Part shown: positions 17,316 to 27,076 of the stretch, one piece after another
Layout: each line of letters starts with the position of its first letter
Numbering within the stretch: the first letter of the stretch is position 1
Assembly (NCBI RefSeq): GCF_964031165.1
Contig: NZ_OZ035011.1
Span: 216,001 to 280,000, forward strand
DNA from: Rickettsiella endosymbiont of Rhagonycha lignosa
GTDB taxonomy: Bacteria; Pseudomonadota; Gammaproteobacteria; Diplorickettsiales; Diplorickettsiaceae
Length of the DNA stretch: 64,000 nt
Direction: 5' to 3'
Notes under the pieces: model-generated
The model's input: only the letters and a program-made list of their open reading frames with translations
Told to the model about the DNA's origin: nothing
Database searches by the model: none
Made by a program: the position numbers and the translations under genes

Positions 17316-18218
17316 CTAAATGGTTTGTTTGGCTAAAAAGATACCGACTAAGGCGATTAGCATGCCAATCATTTGACTAAAACCTAGATACTCTGCAAAA
17401 AAGTACCAACCTGCCATGGCCGCGACCATCGGTTGGATAAGCAAAGCGGTTGATGAAAAGGTAACTGGTAAATAGGGCAAGGCATAAGCAATTAATCCTT
17501 GCCCTAAAATATGCGCAAACAATGCTAAAGCAAATAAGATGATCCAAGCGGTTTCTGTTTGCGGCATTGCAAGCTCGCCGGAGAGACAAGTGATGATAAG
17601 CAAGGTAAGCATGCTGGCAAAAGTTGATATCGCCATACTTGAAAAGGCAGTAAATTTTTTACGTGCACGATTCAGTACTAATAAATATCCGGCATAGAAA
17701 AAAGCAGTGATAAAAGCCAACCCATCACCAATGCGGATATTTTTGTCCATATGTAAGCTAGGATGGATTAAAACAGCTATACCTAAAATGGCTAATAATA
17801 AACCAATTACTAATTTTTTTTGTGGTGGTCTGCGTAAAACAATCCATCCCCATAAAGCGATAAGGATAGGCGAAAAGTTAGCAATTAAAGTCGAGTTGGC
17901 GATGGTGGTATATTGAATAGAAAGATGCCATGTGGCTAGGTCGCCGCCAAATAAAACACCAGAAAATAATAACCAAAGATAATCTTTTAAAAGGGGCACA
18001 TGACTATCATCGGGACGTGTATAGCCTTGTCCTATGGAAAGTAAGGTTAAAATTGGAAAAGCAATAGCCACTCGCCAAAATCCTGTCGCAATGGGGCCAA
18101 CTTCGCTTAATCGGACAAAAATAGGAGCAAAACCTATGGCTACAGCGCCTATTACTAAATACAATAGAGCAAGTTGACGCTTTTTTTCTGAACCAATTCT
18201 TTTTAGATATTTGACCAT
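17316..18218 (-). CDS. DMT-superfamily (EamA) transporter
   Basis: A 300-aa protein with ten hydrophobic segments in two EamA repeats; motifs include APIFVRLSEVGPIATGFWR in the first and SSTALLIQPMVAAMAG in the second. A good ribosome binding site (TTGGAGC) precedes the start at 18218. It is more similar in style to RhaT/EamA-type permeases than to the gene at 13615, so the two are distinct members. The substrate is unknown. It is convergent with pepN and divergent from the RND efflux operon. Confidence 0.87.
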   Translation of the reverse strand: MVKYLKRIGSEKKRQLALLYLVIGAVAIGFAPIFVRLSEVGPIATGFWRVAIAFPILTLLSIGQGYTRPDDSHVPLLKDYLWLLFSGVLFGGDLATWHLSIQYTTIANSTLIANFSPILIALWGWIVLRRPPQKKLVIGLLLAILGIAVLIHPSLHMDKNIRIGDGLAFITAFFYAGYLLVLNRARKKFTAFSSMAISTFASMLTLLIITCLSGELAMPQTETAWIILFALALFAHILGQGLIAYALPYLPVTFSSTALLIQPMVAAMAGWYFFAEYLGFSQMIGMLIALVGIFLAKQTI

Positions 18219-18472
18219 AAATTAAGCTCCAATAAGAGAAGCAGGTTGTTTATTCTTTAAAATTACCAAAGAGTAAAGCGGCTTCTGATTATTTAATTAA
18301 AGCATAGTTTGTTGTGAGTATACTGATAAGTTTTATATCAGCTTGATTAGGCGTGAAAGAGACAGAATTGATTTCGATTTTCAACTAAGTTCTAAAAATA
18401 TCGTCTATGATATGAAAGTACACATTAAGAAAAATGTGTATACAAAACAGAGTAAAAATGGACAAATATTAA

Positions 18473-19981
18473 ATGTGGGTTTTCTACAGGAGCTGTTATC
18501 AATTTTCCATGATTGCCATGATGTTGGGTAGTCTCAGTGCTTGCCTGGTGGGACCTGATTTTGCATCACCTGAGCCTCCAAAAGTAAATCATTATACAAA
18601 ACCTCCTTGGCCTTGTAAAACTGCCAACGCGCCAGGTCATGGAGGGGCGTCACAGCAGTTTATTCAGGCTAAAACCATTTCCGCAGAATGGTGGCGTTTA
18701 TTTCATTCGCCTAAAATAAATAAACTCATTTGCCAGGGTATAACCAACAGTCCCAATTTGCGAGCGGCTAAAGCGACTTTACTTGAAGCACAGGAAAATC
18801 TAAGTGCGGGTATAGGAAATAATTTGTTTCCAAATATCGCAGCCCAAGTGACAGCACAACGTGGTTCTAATACAGGGTTTTTTAATTCCTCCAACGCCAC
18901 GAATAACTCAGTAACTACCAGTGGGATTCCTTCATCAGTATTTAATCTGTTCAATGCTTCAGTCAATGCTTCTTATCTGCTTGATTTTTTTGGAGGAATG
19001 CGCCGGCAAATACAAGGTTTGCAATCCCAAGTAGAATATCAATATTTTGAACTTCGCGCGGCATATCTGAGTTTAACGTCCAATATTGTGACCACCGCAA
19101 TTACCATAGCCTCTTTGCATAGACAAATTTGTGTTACTAAGCAATTGATCCGAGAACAAGCTCAACAATTGGCGATCATAAAAAAACAATTTGATCTAGG
19201 AGGTGTTTCACAAATCGAGGTGGTCGCACAACAAACACAATTGGCGCAAACTAAAGCAACTTTACCGCCCTTAGAAAAAAATTGGGCACAAACACGTCAT
19301 TTGCTAGCTATTTTAGTCGGTGCTTTTCCTAGTGAAAGACATATCGTTCCCTTTTTGGATTTAAATGAATTGCATTTACCGACTAAACTGCCATTGAGTG
19401 TACCTTCTGCCTTAGTTCGACAGAGACCTGATGTACGTGCGGCTGAAGCATTGTGGGAAGCGGCTAATGCTCAAATAGGTGTCGCTACGGCTAATCTATA
19501 TCCACAATTTACGCTCAGTGGTTCTTGGGGTAAATCTAATTCTGTGGGTAGTCAAGTGTTTGGTTCGCAAAGCAATTTGTGGAATATTGGTGGGGCATTA
19601 TTTCAACCGTTATTTCGTGGTGGTGCTTTACTTGCTGAACGTCGTGCGGCTATTGCTGCTTATGATGCTGCTGCTGCCCAGTATCGAGAAGTTGTGCTAC
19701 AGGCTTTTAAAAATGTAGCGGATACGTTACGGGCAATAGAAGCGGATGCTTGTGAAATGCGCGCACAAAAACAGGCTGAAACAGCGGCTTATGCTAATTT
19801 GTATTTGGTTAAACAACAATTTTATTTAGGGGGTGTAAGTTACCTTTCATTATTAGATGCACAACGTCAATATCAGCAAACGCGTATTAGTTTGGTACAA
19901 GCAGAAGCCAGTCGATATGCAGATACAGCTGCTTTATTTCAAGCTTTAGGGGGTGGATGGTGGAACTCGAATTGCCAGTAG
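18473..19981 (+). CDS. RND efflux outer-membrane lipoprotein (NodT/OprM family)
   Basis: A 502-aa outer-membrane factor. A lipobox LGSLSAC puts the lipidated cysteine at residue 24, followed by the family's VGPDFASPEPP. Two OEP repeats follow, with characteristic segments AEWWRLF, RQRPDVRAAEALWEAANAQIGVA and ARYADTAALFQALGGGW. It would form the TolC-like trimeric channel. ATG 18473 or the in-frame ATG 18509 could start it; both give a working lipoprotein signal, and neither has an ideal site. It is first of a three-gene efflux operon with the adaptor and pump. Confidence 0.9.
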   Translation: MWVFYRSCYQFSMIAMMLGSLSACLVGPDFASPEPPKVNHYTKPPWPCKTANAPGHGGASQQFIQAKTISAEWWRLFHSPKINKLICQGITNSPNLRAAKATLLEAQENLSAGIGNNLFPNIAAQVTAQRGSNTGFFNSSNATNNSVTTSGIPSSVFNLFNASVNASYLLDFFGGMRRQIQGLQSQVEYQYFELRAAYLSLTSNIVTTAITIASLHRQICVTKQLIREQAQQLAIIKKQFDLGGVSQIEVVAQQTQLAQTKATLPPLEKNWAQTRHLLAILVGAFPSERHIVPFLDLNELHLPTKLPLSVPSALVRQRPDVRAAEALWEAANAQIGVATANLYPQFTLSGSWGKSNSVGSQVFGSQSNLWNIGGALFQPLFRGGALLAERRAAIAAYDAAAAQYREVVLQAFKNVADTLRAIEADACEMRAQKQAETAAYANLYLVKQQFYLGGVSYLSLLDAQRQYQQTRISLVQAEASRYADTAALFQALGGGWWNSNCQ

Positions 19982-19993
19982 AGGATCACAATC

Positions 19994-21145
19994 ATGCATA
20001 GATTAAAAAAGCATTTTAATAGACCCATGATCATTATGTTGATCAGTGTCGGAGTGCTTTTTATTCTGGTTTTCGGTTATCAAACTATTAAGCATCTCTT
20101 TATTCGACATGCGATGCAAAAGAATACTGCACCCGTCGTCACGGTTTCCGCCATGCGTGTTCATTATTCATGGTGGCAACCAAAGATTTTGACCTATGGC
20201 AGTATGCGATCCGTGAACGGTGTGTATGTCACCACAGAGTTAGCCGGATTAGTGCGCACAGTTTATTTGAAACCAGGGGCGGAGGTTAAAGAGGGAGATG
20301 TTTTAGTACAACTCAATGCGGACTCAGATATAGCATTATTGCATTCATTAGAAGCACAAGAGAAATTAGCTGAAATTATATATCATCGTGATAGTGCACA
20401 ATTTGCTGTCAAAGCAATCAGTAAAGCTGTGCTTGATACCGATGAGCAAAATCTAAAGAATTTGCAAGCACAAGTAGCTCAACAAGAAGCCATTGTTGCT
20501 AAAAAAACCTTAAAAGCCCCTTTTACTGGTCGCTTAGGTGTTTCGACTGTGAACGTAGGTCAATATCTAAATCCGGGTGATCAAGTCGTTACTTTGCAAG
20601 CCTTAGATCCACTTTACGCTGATTTTTTTATTCCACAGCAAAAGTTAGCGCAATTACATATAGGATCTATAGTTAACATTAAAACAGACACCTACCCAGA
20701 TAAAATTTTTACTGGAAAAGTGACTACCATCAATCCTATTGTGGATGTTAATACACGGAATGTGCAGATTGAAGCGACCATCGCAAATCCACAGTCTGAA
20801 ATATATCCTGGTATGTTTGTTTCAGCTGAAGTACAAACCGATCCAATGAAACAATACTTAACTTTGCCACAAACAGCGATCAGCTTTAATCCTTATGGAG
20901 AGATAGCTTATATCGTGCAACAAAAAGGAAACGATAAAAGTGGAAAACCACAACTTACCGTACTACAAACTTTTGTGACAACGGGCGAGAAACGCGGCGA
21001 TCAAATTGCTATCTTGGGTGGTTTAAAAGAAGGTGAAATGATTGTAACTAGCGGGCAACTCAAACTTAAAAATGGCAGTAGTGTGGTGATTAATAATTCT
21101 GTGGTACCGAATAATAATCCTGCACCGATAGCTATTGATGAATAA
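19994..21145 (+). CDS. RND efflux periplasmic adaptor (membrane fusion protein)
   Basis: A 383-aa protein with one N-terminal membrane anchor (residues about 12-32) and no lipobox. A split lipoyl/barrel-sandwich domain is seen in GLVRTVYLKPGAEVKEGDVLVQL and KAPFTGRLGVSTVNVGQYL, with a short helical hairpin between, then the beta-barrel region (NIKTDTYPDKIFTGKVTTINP). The type is MexH/MdtA-like. It links the inner-membrane pump to the outer-membrane channel. It starts 12 bp after the channel gene behind GAGGATCA. Confidence 0.92.
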   Translation: MHRLKKHFNRPMIIMLISVGVLFILVFGYQTIKHLFIRHAMQKNTAPVVTVSAMRVHYSWWQPKILTYGSMRSVNGVYVTTELAGLVRTVYLKPGAEVKEGDVLVQLNADSDIALLHSLEAQEKLAEIIYHRDSAQFAVKAISKAVLDTDEQNLKNLQAQVAQQEAIVAKKTLKAPFTGRLGVSTVNVGQYLNPGDQVVTLQALDPLYADFFIPQQKLAQLHIGSIVNIKTDTYPDKIFTGKVTTINPIVDVNTRNVQIEATIANPQSEIYPGMFVSAEVQTDPMKQYLTLPQTAISFNPYGEIAYIVQQKGNDKSGKPQLTVLQTFVTTGEKRGDQIAILGGLKEGEMIVTSGQLKLKNGSSVVINNSVVPNNNPAPIAIDE

Positions 21146-21220
21146 TGAAACAGAAAGGAAGTTGTATAAGCCATTTTTTTAATAAAATGAGCTTGTTTTA
21201 GTTTAAGGATAGCTGTTTTT

Positions 21221-24200
21221 ATGCGCTTTACGGATATTTTTATTCAGCGACCTGTGTTAGCAACAGTGATTAGTTTATTAATCTTGGTGCTAGGAATACG
21301 TTCGTTAACTTTACTTCAGGTTCGACAATATCCTTATACTGAGAATGCAGTGATAACCGTTTCTACGGTATACACTGGTGCAGATCCCGCTTTAGTTGCT
21401 GGATTTATCACAACCCCTTTAGAAAATTCTATTGCACAGGCACAAGGAATTGATTATTTAACTTCAAGTAGTACACAAGGTAGTAGTTCGATACAAGCTA
21501 ATTTGTTACTGAATTACGATCCGAATAAAGCATTAACTGAAATTAATACCAAAGTTAATGCTGTTATCAATCAATTGCCTAAACAATCTCAACAACCGAC
21601 ATTAAATATAGCGATTGGTGAAACGATCGACTCCATGTATATCGGGTTTTATAGTCCTAAGTTAGCCAGCAATCAAATTACCGATTATTTGATTCGAGTG
21701 GTACAACCGAAATTACAAGCTGTAAATGGTGTTCAGCAAGCTGAAATCGTCGGACAGCATTTATTTTCACTTCGTGCCTGGTTAGATCCAGCCAAATTAG
21801 CTTCCTATGGTTTAGGTGCTGATGATGTGGCCAAGGCATTAGCTAACAATGATTTTATTGCGGCTGTTGGACGCACTAAAGGTGATATGGTTACAGTCGA
21901 TTTAACCGTAAATACAGGATTAAACAACGTAGAACAGTTTCAGAATTTAATTGTCAAAGCACAAAATGGCGCCATTATACGTTTAAGAGATGTTGCCAAA
22001 GTGACTCTAGGTTCGCAAAGTTATGATACTACCGTAAAGTTTGATAATAAACCGGCCGTATATATAGGCATTAAAGTGGCACCCACCGCAAATGTACTTT
22101 CTGTTATCAAAAATATACGGAAAGCCATGCCGGGCATTACTGCACAGCTGCCGCGGGGTTTAAATGGAAAGATTGTTTATGACGAAAGTCGTTATATCAA
22201 TAGTTCTATCCATGAGGTGATGACCAGTTTGATAGAAGCCTTAGTGATTGTTACGTTAGTTATCTTTTTGTTTTTGGGTTCTCTTCGCTCAGTAATTATT
22301 CCAGTGATTGCTATGCCCCTATCCTTAATAGGTGCATTTTTTATAATGTTGTTATTGGGCTATACAATCAATTTACTCACTTTGTTGGCCTTGGTATTAG
22401 CCATAGGGTTGGTTGTCGATGATGCAATTATTATTGTAGAAAATATTTATCGGCATATTGAATCGGGTCAATCGCCTGTCGAAGCGGCTATTAAAGGTGC
22501 ACGCGAGTTAGCTATTCCTATTATTTCAATTTCTGTGGTTTTAATTGCGGTTTATGTACCAATCGGTTTTATGGGGGGGTTAACCGGCGCATTATTTACT
22601 GAATTTGCTTTCACATTAGCCGGAGCGGTTGGAATTTCTGCAATTATTGCCTTAACACTTTCTCCCATGATGTGTTCTCTCTCCTTAAAGCCGAGTGTTA
22701 AGGATCAACACAGAGGTTTTGTTGGTTTTATCGATGAAAAATTCGATAAATTACGTGATTATTATGAACATCTTTTGCAAGGTTCATTAAAGAATGTTCA
22801 AGTGACCATAGTATTTGCATTAATTATTTTAAGTAGCATTTATTTTTTGTATGCAACTTCTAAAAATGAGCTAGCCCCTCAAGAAGATCAAGGGCTTATT
22901 ATTAGCTTACTAACTGCAGCACCTAATGCGACTTTGCAGCAAACACAATTATATTCGAATCAAGTATTCAAAATTTTTCAATCTTATCCTGAAACCGATC
23001 ATGTCTTTCAATTAGATGGAGTTAATGGACTTAATACCAGTATTGGTGGAATGGTCTTTAAACCATGGAATGAACGCAAACGCACAACTAATCAACTCCA
23101 ATCACAGATACAACATTTATTTGATGGCATAGCAGGAGCAAGAGTAGCTGCCTTTCAAAAACCTTCTTTGCCTGGCGGAGGTAGTGGATTACCTGTGCAA
23201 TTTGTTATTACTACTACCGATGATTATGTAAAATTGAATGACATTTCCCAAACATTATTAGACGAAGCGCGTAAGAGTGGACTTTTTGTTTATTTAGATA
23301 GCGATCTTAAATTAGATAAACCTCAATCAGCAATACAACTCGATCGTGATAAAGCATCGCAGCTGGGTTTAACGATGGCAGATGTGGGGAATTTGTTAGC
23401 CTCTGCGATGAGTGAGAATTATATTAATTATTTTAATTTTGATGGTCGATCTTACCAAGTTATTCCACAAGTGATGCGGGGGTCGCGTTTGAATGCCGAC
23501 CAATTATTGAATTATTATTTAAAGATTCCAAATGGTGCAGTGATTCCATTATCGACAATTGCGCGATTAAAAACTATTGTGGTGCCAGAATCAATTAATC
23601 ATTTCCAGCAGCTTAATTCAGCAACTATTTCAGCGGTTCCTTTTCCGGGTGTCACTATGGGTGATGCATTACAAGGGTTGCAAAAAATAGCTAAAAAAAT
23701 ATTTCCGGAAAATTACAATATGGATTACGCAGCTCAATCACGTCAATATCAGCAAGAAAGCAGCGCTTTGATTTTAACCTTTTTCTTAGCCCTAATTATT
23801 ATCTTTCTTTGTTTAGCAGCTCAATTCGAAAGTTTTCGCGATCCATTAATTATTTTAATCAGTGTGCCAATGTCAATTTGTGGCGCACTTATCTTTATAA
23901 GTATAGGAGTAGGGGGAGCGAGTTTAAATATTTATACTGAAGTGGGTTTGGTGACATTAATAGGTTTAATTAGTAAACACGGGATTTTGATTGTGCAATT
24001 TGCAAATGATTTGCAACAAGAAGGCCATAAAAAACAGGAAGCAATTCAAATGGCTGCTGGCATTCGGCTCCGACCTATTTTAATGACTACAGCTTCAATG
24101 GTTTTAGGGGTTATTCCCTTAATTTTAGCGTCTGGCGCAGGCGCAATTAGTCGCTTTAATATCGGCTTAGTCATTGCTTCTGGTATTTCTATCGGCACTT

Positions 24201-24304
24201 TATTTACTTTGTTTGTTGTGCCTGCCATGTACTTATTATTAGCTCAGGATCACCACGTTCATACTGCAAGTGATCTGCCAGGCGATCCGGTATTAAATGG
24301 ATAA
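21221..24304 (+). CDS. RND multidrug efflux pump, inner-membrane subunit
   Basis: A 1027-aa, full-length HAE1-type RND transporter. It begins MRFTDIFIQRPVLATVISLL, has two six-helix halves, two large periplasmic loops, and the TM4 proton-relay motif GLVVDDAIIIVEN, where the two adjacent Asp residues carry protons. The second-half signature GLISKHGILIVQFAN is also intact. The family pumps drugs, bile acids or metabolites out of the periplasm or inner membrane with its adaptor and channel. It starts 75 bp after the adaptor gene behind AAGGATAG. The substrate cannot be predicted. Confidence 0.95.
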   Translation: MRFTDIFIQRPVLATVISLLILVLGIRSLTLLQVRQYPYTENAVITVSTVYTGADPALVAGFITTPLENSIAQAQGIDYLTSSSTQGSSSIQANLLLNYDPNKALTEINTKVNAVINQLPKQSQQPTLNIAIGETIDSMYIGFYSPKLASNQITDYLIRVVQPKLQAVNGVQQAEIVGQHLFSLRAWLDPAKLASYGLGADDVAKALANNDFIAAVGRTKGDMVTVDLTVNTGLNNVEQFQNLIVKAQNGAIIRLRDVAKVTLGSQSYDTTVKFDNKPAVYIGIKVAPTANVLSVIKNIRKAMPGITAQLPRGLNGKIVYDESRYINSSIHEVMTSLIEALVIVTLVIFLFLGSLRSVIIPVIAMPLSLIGAFFIMLLLGYTINLLTLLALVLAIGLVVDDAIIIVENIYRHIESGQSPVEAAIKGARELAIPIISISVVLIAVYVPIGFMGGLTGALFTEFAFTLAGAVGISAIIALTLSPMMCSLSLKPSVKDQHRGFVGFIDEKFDKLRDYYEHLLQGSLKNVQVTIVFALIILSSIYFLYATSKNELAPQEDQGLIISLLTAAPNATLQQTQLYSNQVFKIFQSYPETDHVFQLDGVNGLNTSIGGMVFKPWNERKRTTNQLQSQIQHLFDGIAGARVAAFQKPSLPGGGSGLPVQFVITTTDDYVKLNDISQTLLDEARKSGLFVYLDSDLKLDKPQSAIQLDRDKASQLGLTMADVGNLLASAMSENYINYFNFDGRSYQVIPQVMRGSRLNADQLLNYYLKIPNGAVIPLSTIARLKTIVVPESINHFQQLNSATISAVPFPGVTMGDALQGLQKIAKKIFPENYNMDYAAQSRQYQQESSALILTFFLALIIIFLCLAAQFESFRDPLIILISVPMSICGALIFISIGVGGASLNIYTEVGLVTLIGLISKHGILIVQFANDLQQEGHKKQEAIQMAAGIRLRPILMTTASMVLGVIPLILASGAGAISRFNIGLVIASGISIGTLFTLFVVPAMYLLLAQDHHVHTASDLPGDPVLNG

Positions 24305-24379
24305 GTCTATTTATTTGAGATATTTAACAAGAGTTGTTAAGCTTTAGCAACACTGTGAATCTTTTATAGGGATGTAGAT

Positions 24380-25789
24380 ATGAGACTCAAGCTAGTTATT
24401 TTTTCCTTGTTAGCTTTAGGAGTCAGCTGTCCTGCCTTGGCTGCAGGTATCTATGTCATCGATAGCGCTTACGAACAAGAAGTTATGCAGGCTCAAGTTA
24501 ATGAGATGGACTGGTTATTAGGTAGAAACCAACCGGGCGGTTTTGACCAACCCTGTGGTTGGAAGTGTCGAATTAATGTGAGTGGTTGGATCAATTCCGA
24601 TGCGTATATAACTAATACACCGCCTGTTTTTTTAAGGGTGACTCCGTTTGAAAATATATTATCTCTTCGAGGCTTTCCTTTTAATTTTACAAGTAATAGA
24701 GCTAGTGATCTTATATTAAATAATGCTAATTTGTTTATAGATACACGTGTTAATAATTGGATGAAAGCCAATATGTCACTGGTGTATACATCCTTAACGG
24801 GTGTTCCGGGTGCGCAAGGTGTCTATGAAATACCTAACTCATTCTTAATCTATCACCCGGTTAGTAAGACTAAGCTTGATACAGCCTATGCAACCTTACA
24901 GCACTTTAATGTTTCACCAGTTTATTTGCGTATTGGTAAAGAGTATGTCCCTTTTGGAAATTATGATCCTTATAGTTTTGTAAGCAGTGAAAATCCTACG
25001 CAATTACTAAGTGAAATCAATGCAACTACTATTCAGTTAGGTTTTACCATGCCAAGCGGGCTGTATGGTTCTATTTATACTTTCCCAGGTCAACCTAGGC
25101 TGTCAGATGGGGGTTCAACGCGTCGAATACAAAACGGTGGAGTCAATTTAGGCTATACCTATACTGATTGTATTAGTAGTTTTAATTTCGACGCCGGGTA
25201 CGTGGCGAGTATTACTGATACTAATTTTTTATCCTCTTATTATACAAATAGAAACATAGAGGTTGCAGGTATTATTTCTGGTGTACCTAATCCTAATCAA
25301 ACAAACATTGCTGGGTTACCCGATCAGAAAGCTCCTGCTTATAACCTAAACGCAGAATTTCAATGGGGTCCTTTAGATATTAATGCTCATTATATTGCTA
25401 CAACACGAAATTTTACCAAACCATTTTTTTTAGCTTTTCCAATTCCTCCCCTTACTCCGGGGCTGTTGCCTACATTTTTTAATAAACCCAAGCTTTGGGG
25501 TTTCGAGTTAGGGTTGACTTTTCCAGCTATCGCCAAACAAACCAGACTAGCGGTAGGTTACCAAGCAACCAAACATTTAGCAGGAATTTTACCTAATAGG
25601 CGAATTTACGTTGATTATCTTATGAATGTTAGTCAATGGTTTGACGTGGGCGTGGCAATATTTCAAAATAAAGATTATAGCTTAGCAGAGGGTCAATTGA
25701 TCGGCGATAATGGAGTTGCGATTTTTCCCGGTGGCTCAGGCAACAAATCCACAGTCGGTCAGATACGCGCCAGTATTAAATTTGCTTAA
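24380..25789 (+). CDS. LbtU-like outer-membrane porin
   Basis: A 469-aa protein with a clear signal peptide (cleavage after PALA at about residue 21) and a beta-barrel pattern ending in Phe-Ala (RASIKFA), as outer-membrane barrels do. Segments such as YLRIGKEYVPFGNYDPY and the beta hairpins around it resemble LbtU, the TonB-independent legiobactin receptor of Legionella. No TonB box or plug domain is seen. A role in siderophore uptake is inferred from the family. It follows the RND genes by 75 bp, and the efflux system could export the cognate compound; that link is speculative. Confidence 0.72.
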   Translation: MRLKLVIFSLLALGVSCPALAAGIYVIDSAYEQEVMQAQVNEMDWLLGRNQPGGFDQPCGWKCRINVSGWINSDAYITNTPPVFLRVTPFENILSLRGFPFNFTSNRASDLILNNANLFIDTRVNNWMKANMSLVYTSLTGVPGAQGVYEIPNSFLIYHPVSKTKLDTAYATLQHFNVSPVYLRIGKEYVPFGNYDPYSFVSSENPTQLLSEINATTIQLGFTMPSGLYGSIYTFPGQPRLSDGGSTRRIQNGGVNLGYTYTDCISSFNFDAGYVASITDTNFLSSYYTNRNIEVAGIISGVPNPNQTNIAGLPDQKAPAYNLNAEFQWGPLDINAHYIATTRNFTKPFFLAFPIPPLTPGLLPTFFNKPKLWGFELGLTFPAIAKQTRLAVGYQATKHLAGILPNRRIYVDYLMNVSQWFDVGVAIFQNKDYSLAEGQLIGDNGVAIFPGGSGNKSTVGQIRASIKFA

Positions 25790-25841
25790 CAGCTGAGCCA
25801 AAAAAATTTTTAAGTTGAAATCTTAAAGCGCGTTTAAAAAA

Positions 25842-26390
25842 TTATGCTGTTGAGGTTTGAGGATTAAGGTACATTGAGAAGGCTCTACGGCGGTTCCAAT
25901 TTTTTAAATAAATAGTCGCTAATGTCCTATCATTGATGATTAATAAATTTTCTGCATTTCTATTTTGCGCTGCTTGAGTAAAATTAAATGAACCTGTAAT
26001 AACTTCTTTCTCATCAATGATCATAATTTTATTATGTGCAATGGCGGGTTTGTAATCTATCCAACAGGGAATATGTTGGTTAACTAAAAAACGAGAAGCA
26101 CTATATCTTTGCTTTTTTTGACTTTTATCCAATATTACATTGACCTTGACTCCGCGTTTTTTTGCTGCAACCAAATGAGCGGCAATGGGTGCAGAAGTAA
26201 AACTGTAGGCTTGGACAAAAATTGATTGTTTAGCAGCATCGATTACATCTGTTATTTCAGCCGTGCAATTTTGGCCAGGCGTAAAACAAACTTGGATTTT
26301 GGGGCAAGTATTGGAGTTGCTAATTGCTAAACTGGTGGAAATATAGCAAACGCTGAATAAGAATAAACCATAGATTATTTTTTTTAACAT
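25842..26390 (-). CDS. Secreted PLD-family nuclease-like protein
   Basis: A 182-aa protein with an N-terminal signal peptide (residues about 1-22) and one HKD motif (HNKIMIIDEKEVITGSFNF), with the His, Lys and Asp in place. One HKD per chain matches the Nuc-type (dimeric) members of the phospholipase D superfamily, which cleave DNA or RNA non-specifically in the periplasm. The CxPGQNC segment near the N-terminus could form a disulfide. It lies alone, convergent with the LbtU-like gene and ahead of gmk. Phospholipase activity is possible but less likely at this size. Confidence 0.85.
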   Translation of the reverse strand: MLKKIIYGLFLFSVCYISTSLAISNSNTCPKIQVCFTPGQNCTAEITDVIDAAKQSIFVQAYSFTSAPIAAHLVAAKKRGVKVNVILDKSQKKQRYSASRFLVNQHIPCWIDYKPAIAHNKIMIIDEKEVITGSFNFTQAAQNRNAENLLIINDRTLATIYLKNWNRRRAFSMYLNPQTSTA

Positions 26391-26455
26391 AAATATTCTT
26401 TTTAAGTATTAATAGTGTTGTTTATAGTCTATTTGATTTTCAGTTAATTAAAAGA

Positions 26456-27073
26456 TTAAGTTAACAAGGTTTTTAAAAGAGGTGCGAGTTCTTTTTTTTG
26501 TATACTACAGCGTAAACGTCTTACGCGTAAGATAGCATTCAAATCGGCGAGAGCATTCGAAAAGTTTTCGTTCACAATTAAATAATCATATTCATCATAA
26601 TGAGTTAATTCAGCCTTTGCATCAGCCATGCGTTTTTTTATGACGTCTTTTTTATCTTGTGCTCTAAGATGCAATCTTTTTTCTAATACCTCCCAGGAAG
26701 GAGGAATGATAAATATTCCAATGGATTCAGGCATCTTTTCTCTAATTTGCTGCGCCCCTTGCCAATCAATTTCTAAGATAATATCGATCCCGGCTTTAAT
26801 TTTTTTTGTTACCCAATCGAGCGATGTGCCATAATAATGACCGAAAACGATAGCATGTTCTAACAAAGATTTTTTTTGAATAAGTTGTTTAAATTCTGGT
26901 TGATCAATGAAGTGGTAATCTACTCCTTCTTTTTCACCCGGGCGCGGGGGGCGTGTAGTATAGGAAATCGAAACTTCTAAGTTAGAGACAGATTCTAACA
27001 GTGCATTAACAAGACTGGTTTTTCCACCGCCTGAAGGTGCTGATATAATATAAAGTGTTCCTGGTATATTCAT
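26456..27073 (-). CDS. gmk: Guanylate kinase
   Basis: A 205-aa protein of standard length. The P-loop SAPSGGGKTSL is at the N-terminus. The GMP-binding region SYTTRPPRPGEKEGVDYHF follows, then the EIDWQGAQQIR segment. It phosphorylates GMP to GDP with ATP. It starts 3 bases after the yicC stop on the same strand; the yicC-gmk order, with rph divergent, is widespread in gammaproteobacteria, so one operon is likely. Confidence 0.96.
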   Translation of the reverse strand: MNIPGTLYIISAPSGGGKTSLVNALLESVSNLEVSISYTTRPPRPGEKEGVDYHFIDQPEFKQLIQKKSLLEHAIVFGHYYGTSLDWVTKKIKAGIDIILEIDWQGAQQIREKMPESIGIFIIPPSWEVLEKRLHLRAQDKKDVIKKRMADAKAELTHYDEYDYLIVNENFSNALADLNAILRVRRLRCSIQKKELAPLLKTLLT

Positions 27074-27076
27074 AAT

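Noticed and set aside
18343..18531. 62-aa frame before the efflux lipoprotein
   Set aside because: It overlaps the lipoprotein start in another frame, has no recognisable domain and no good ribosome binding site.
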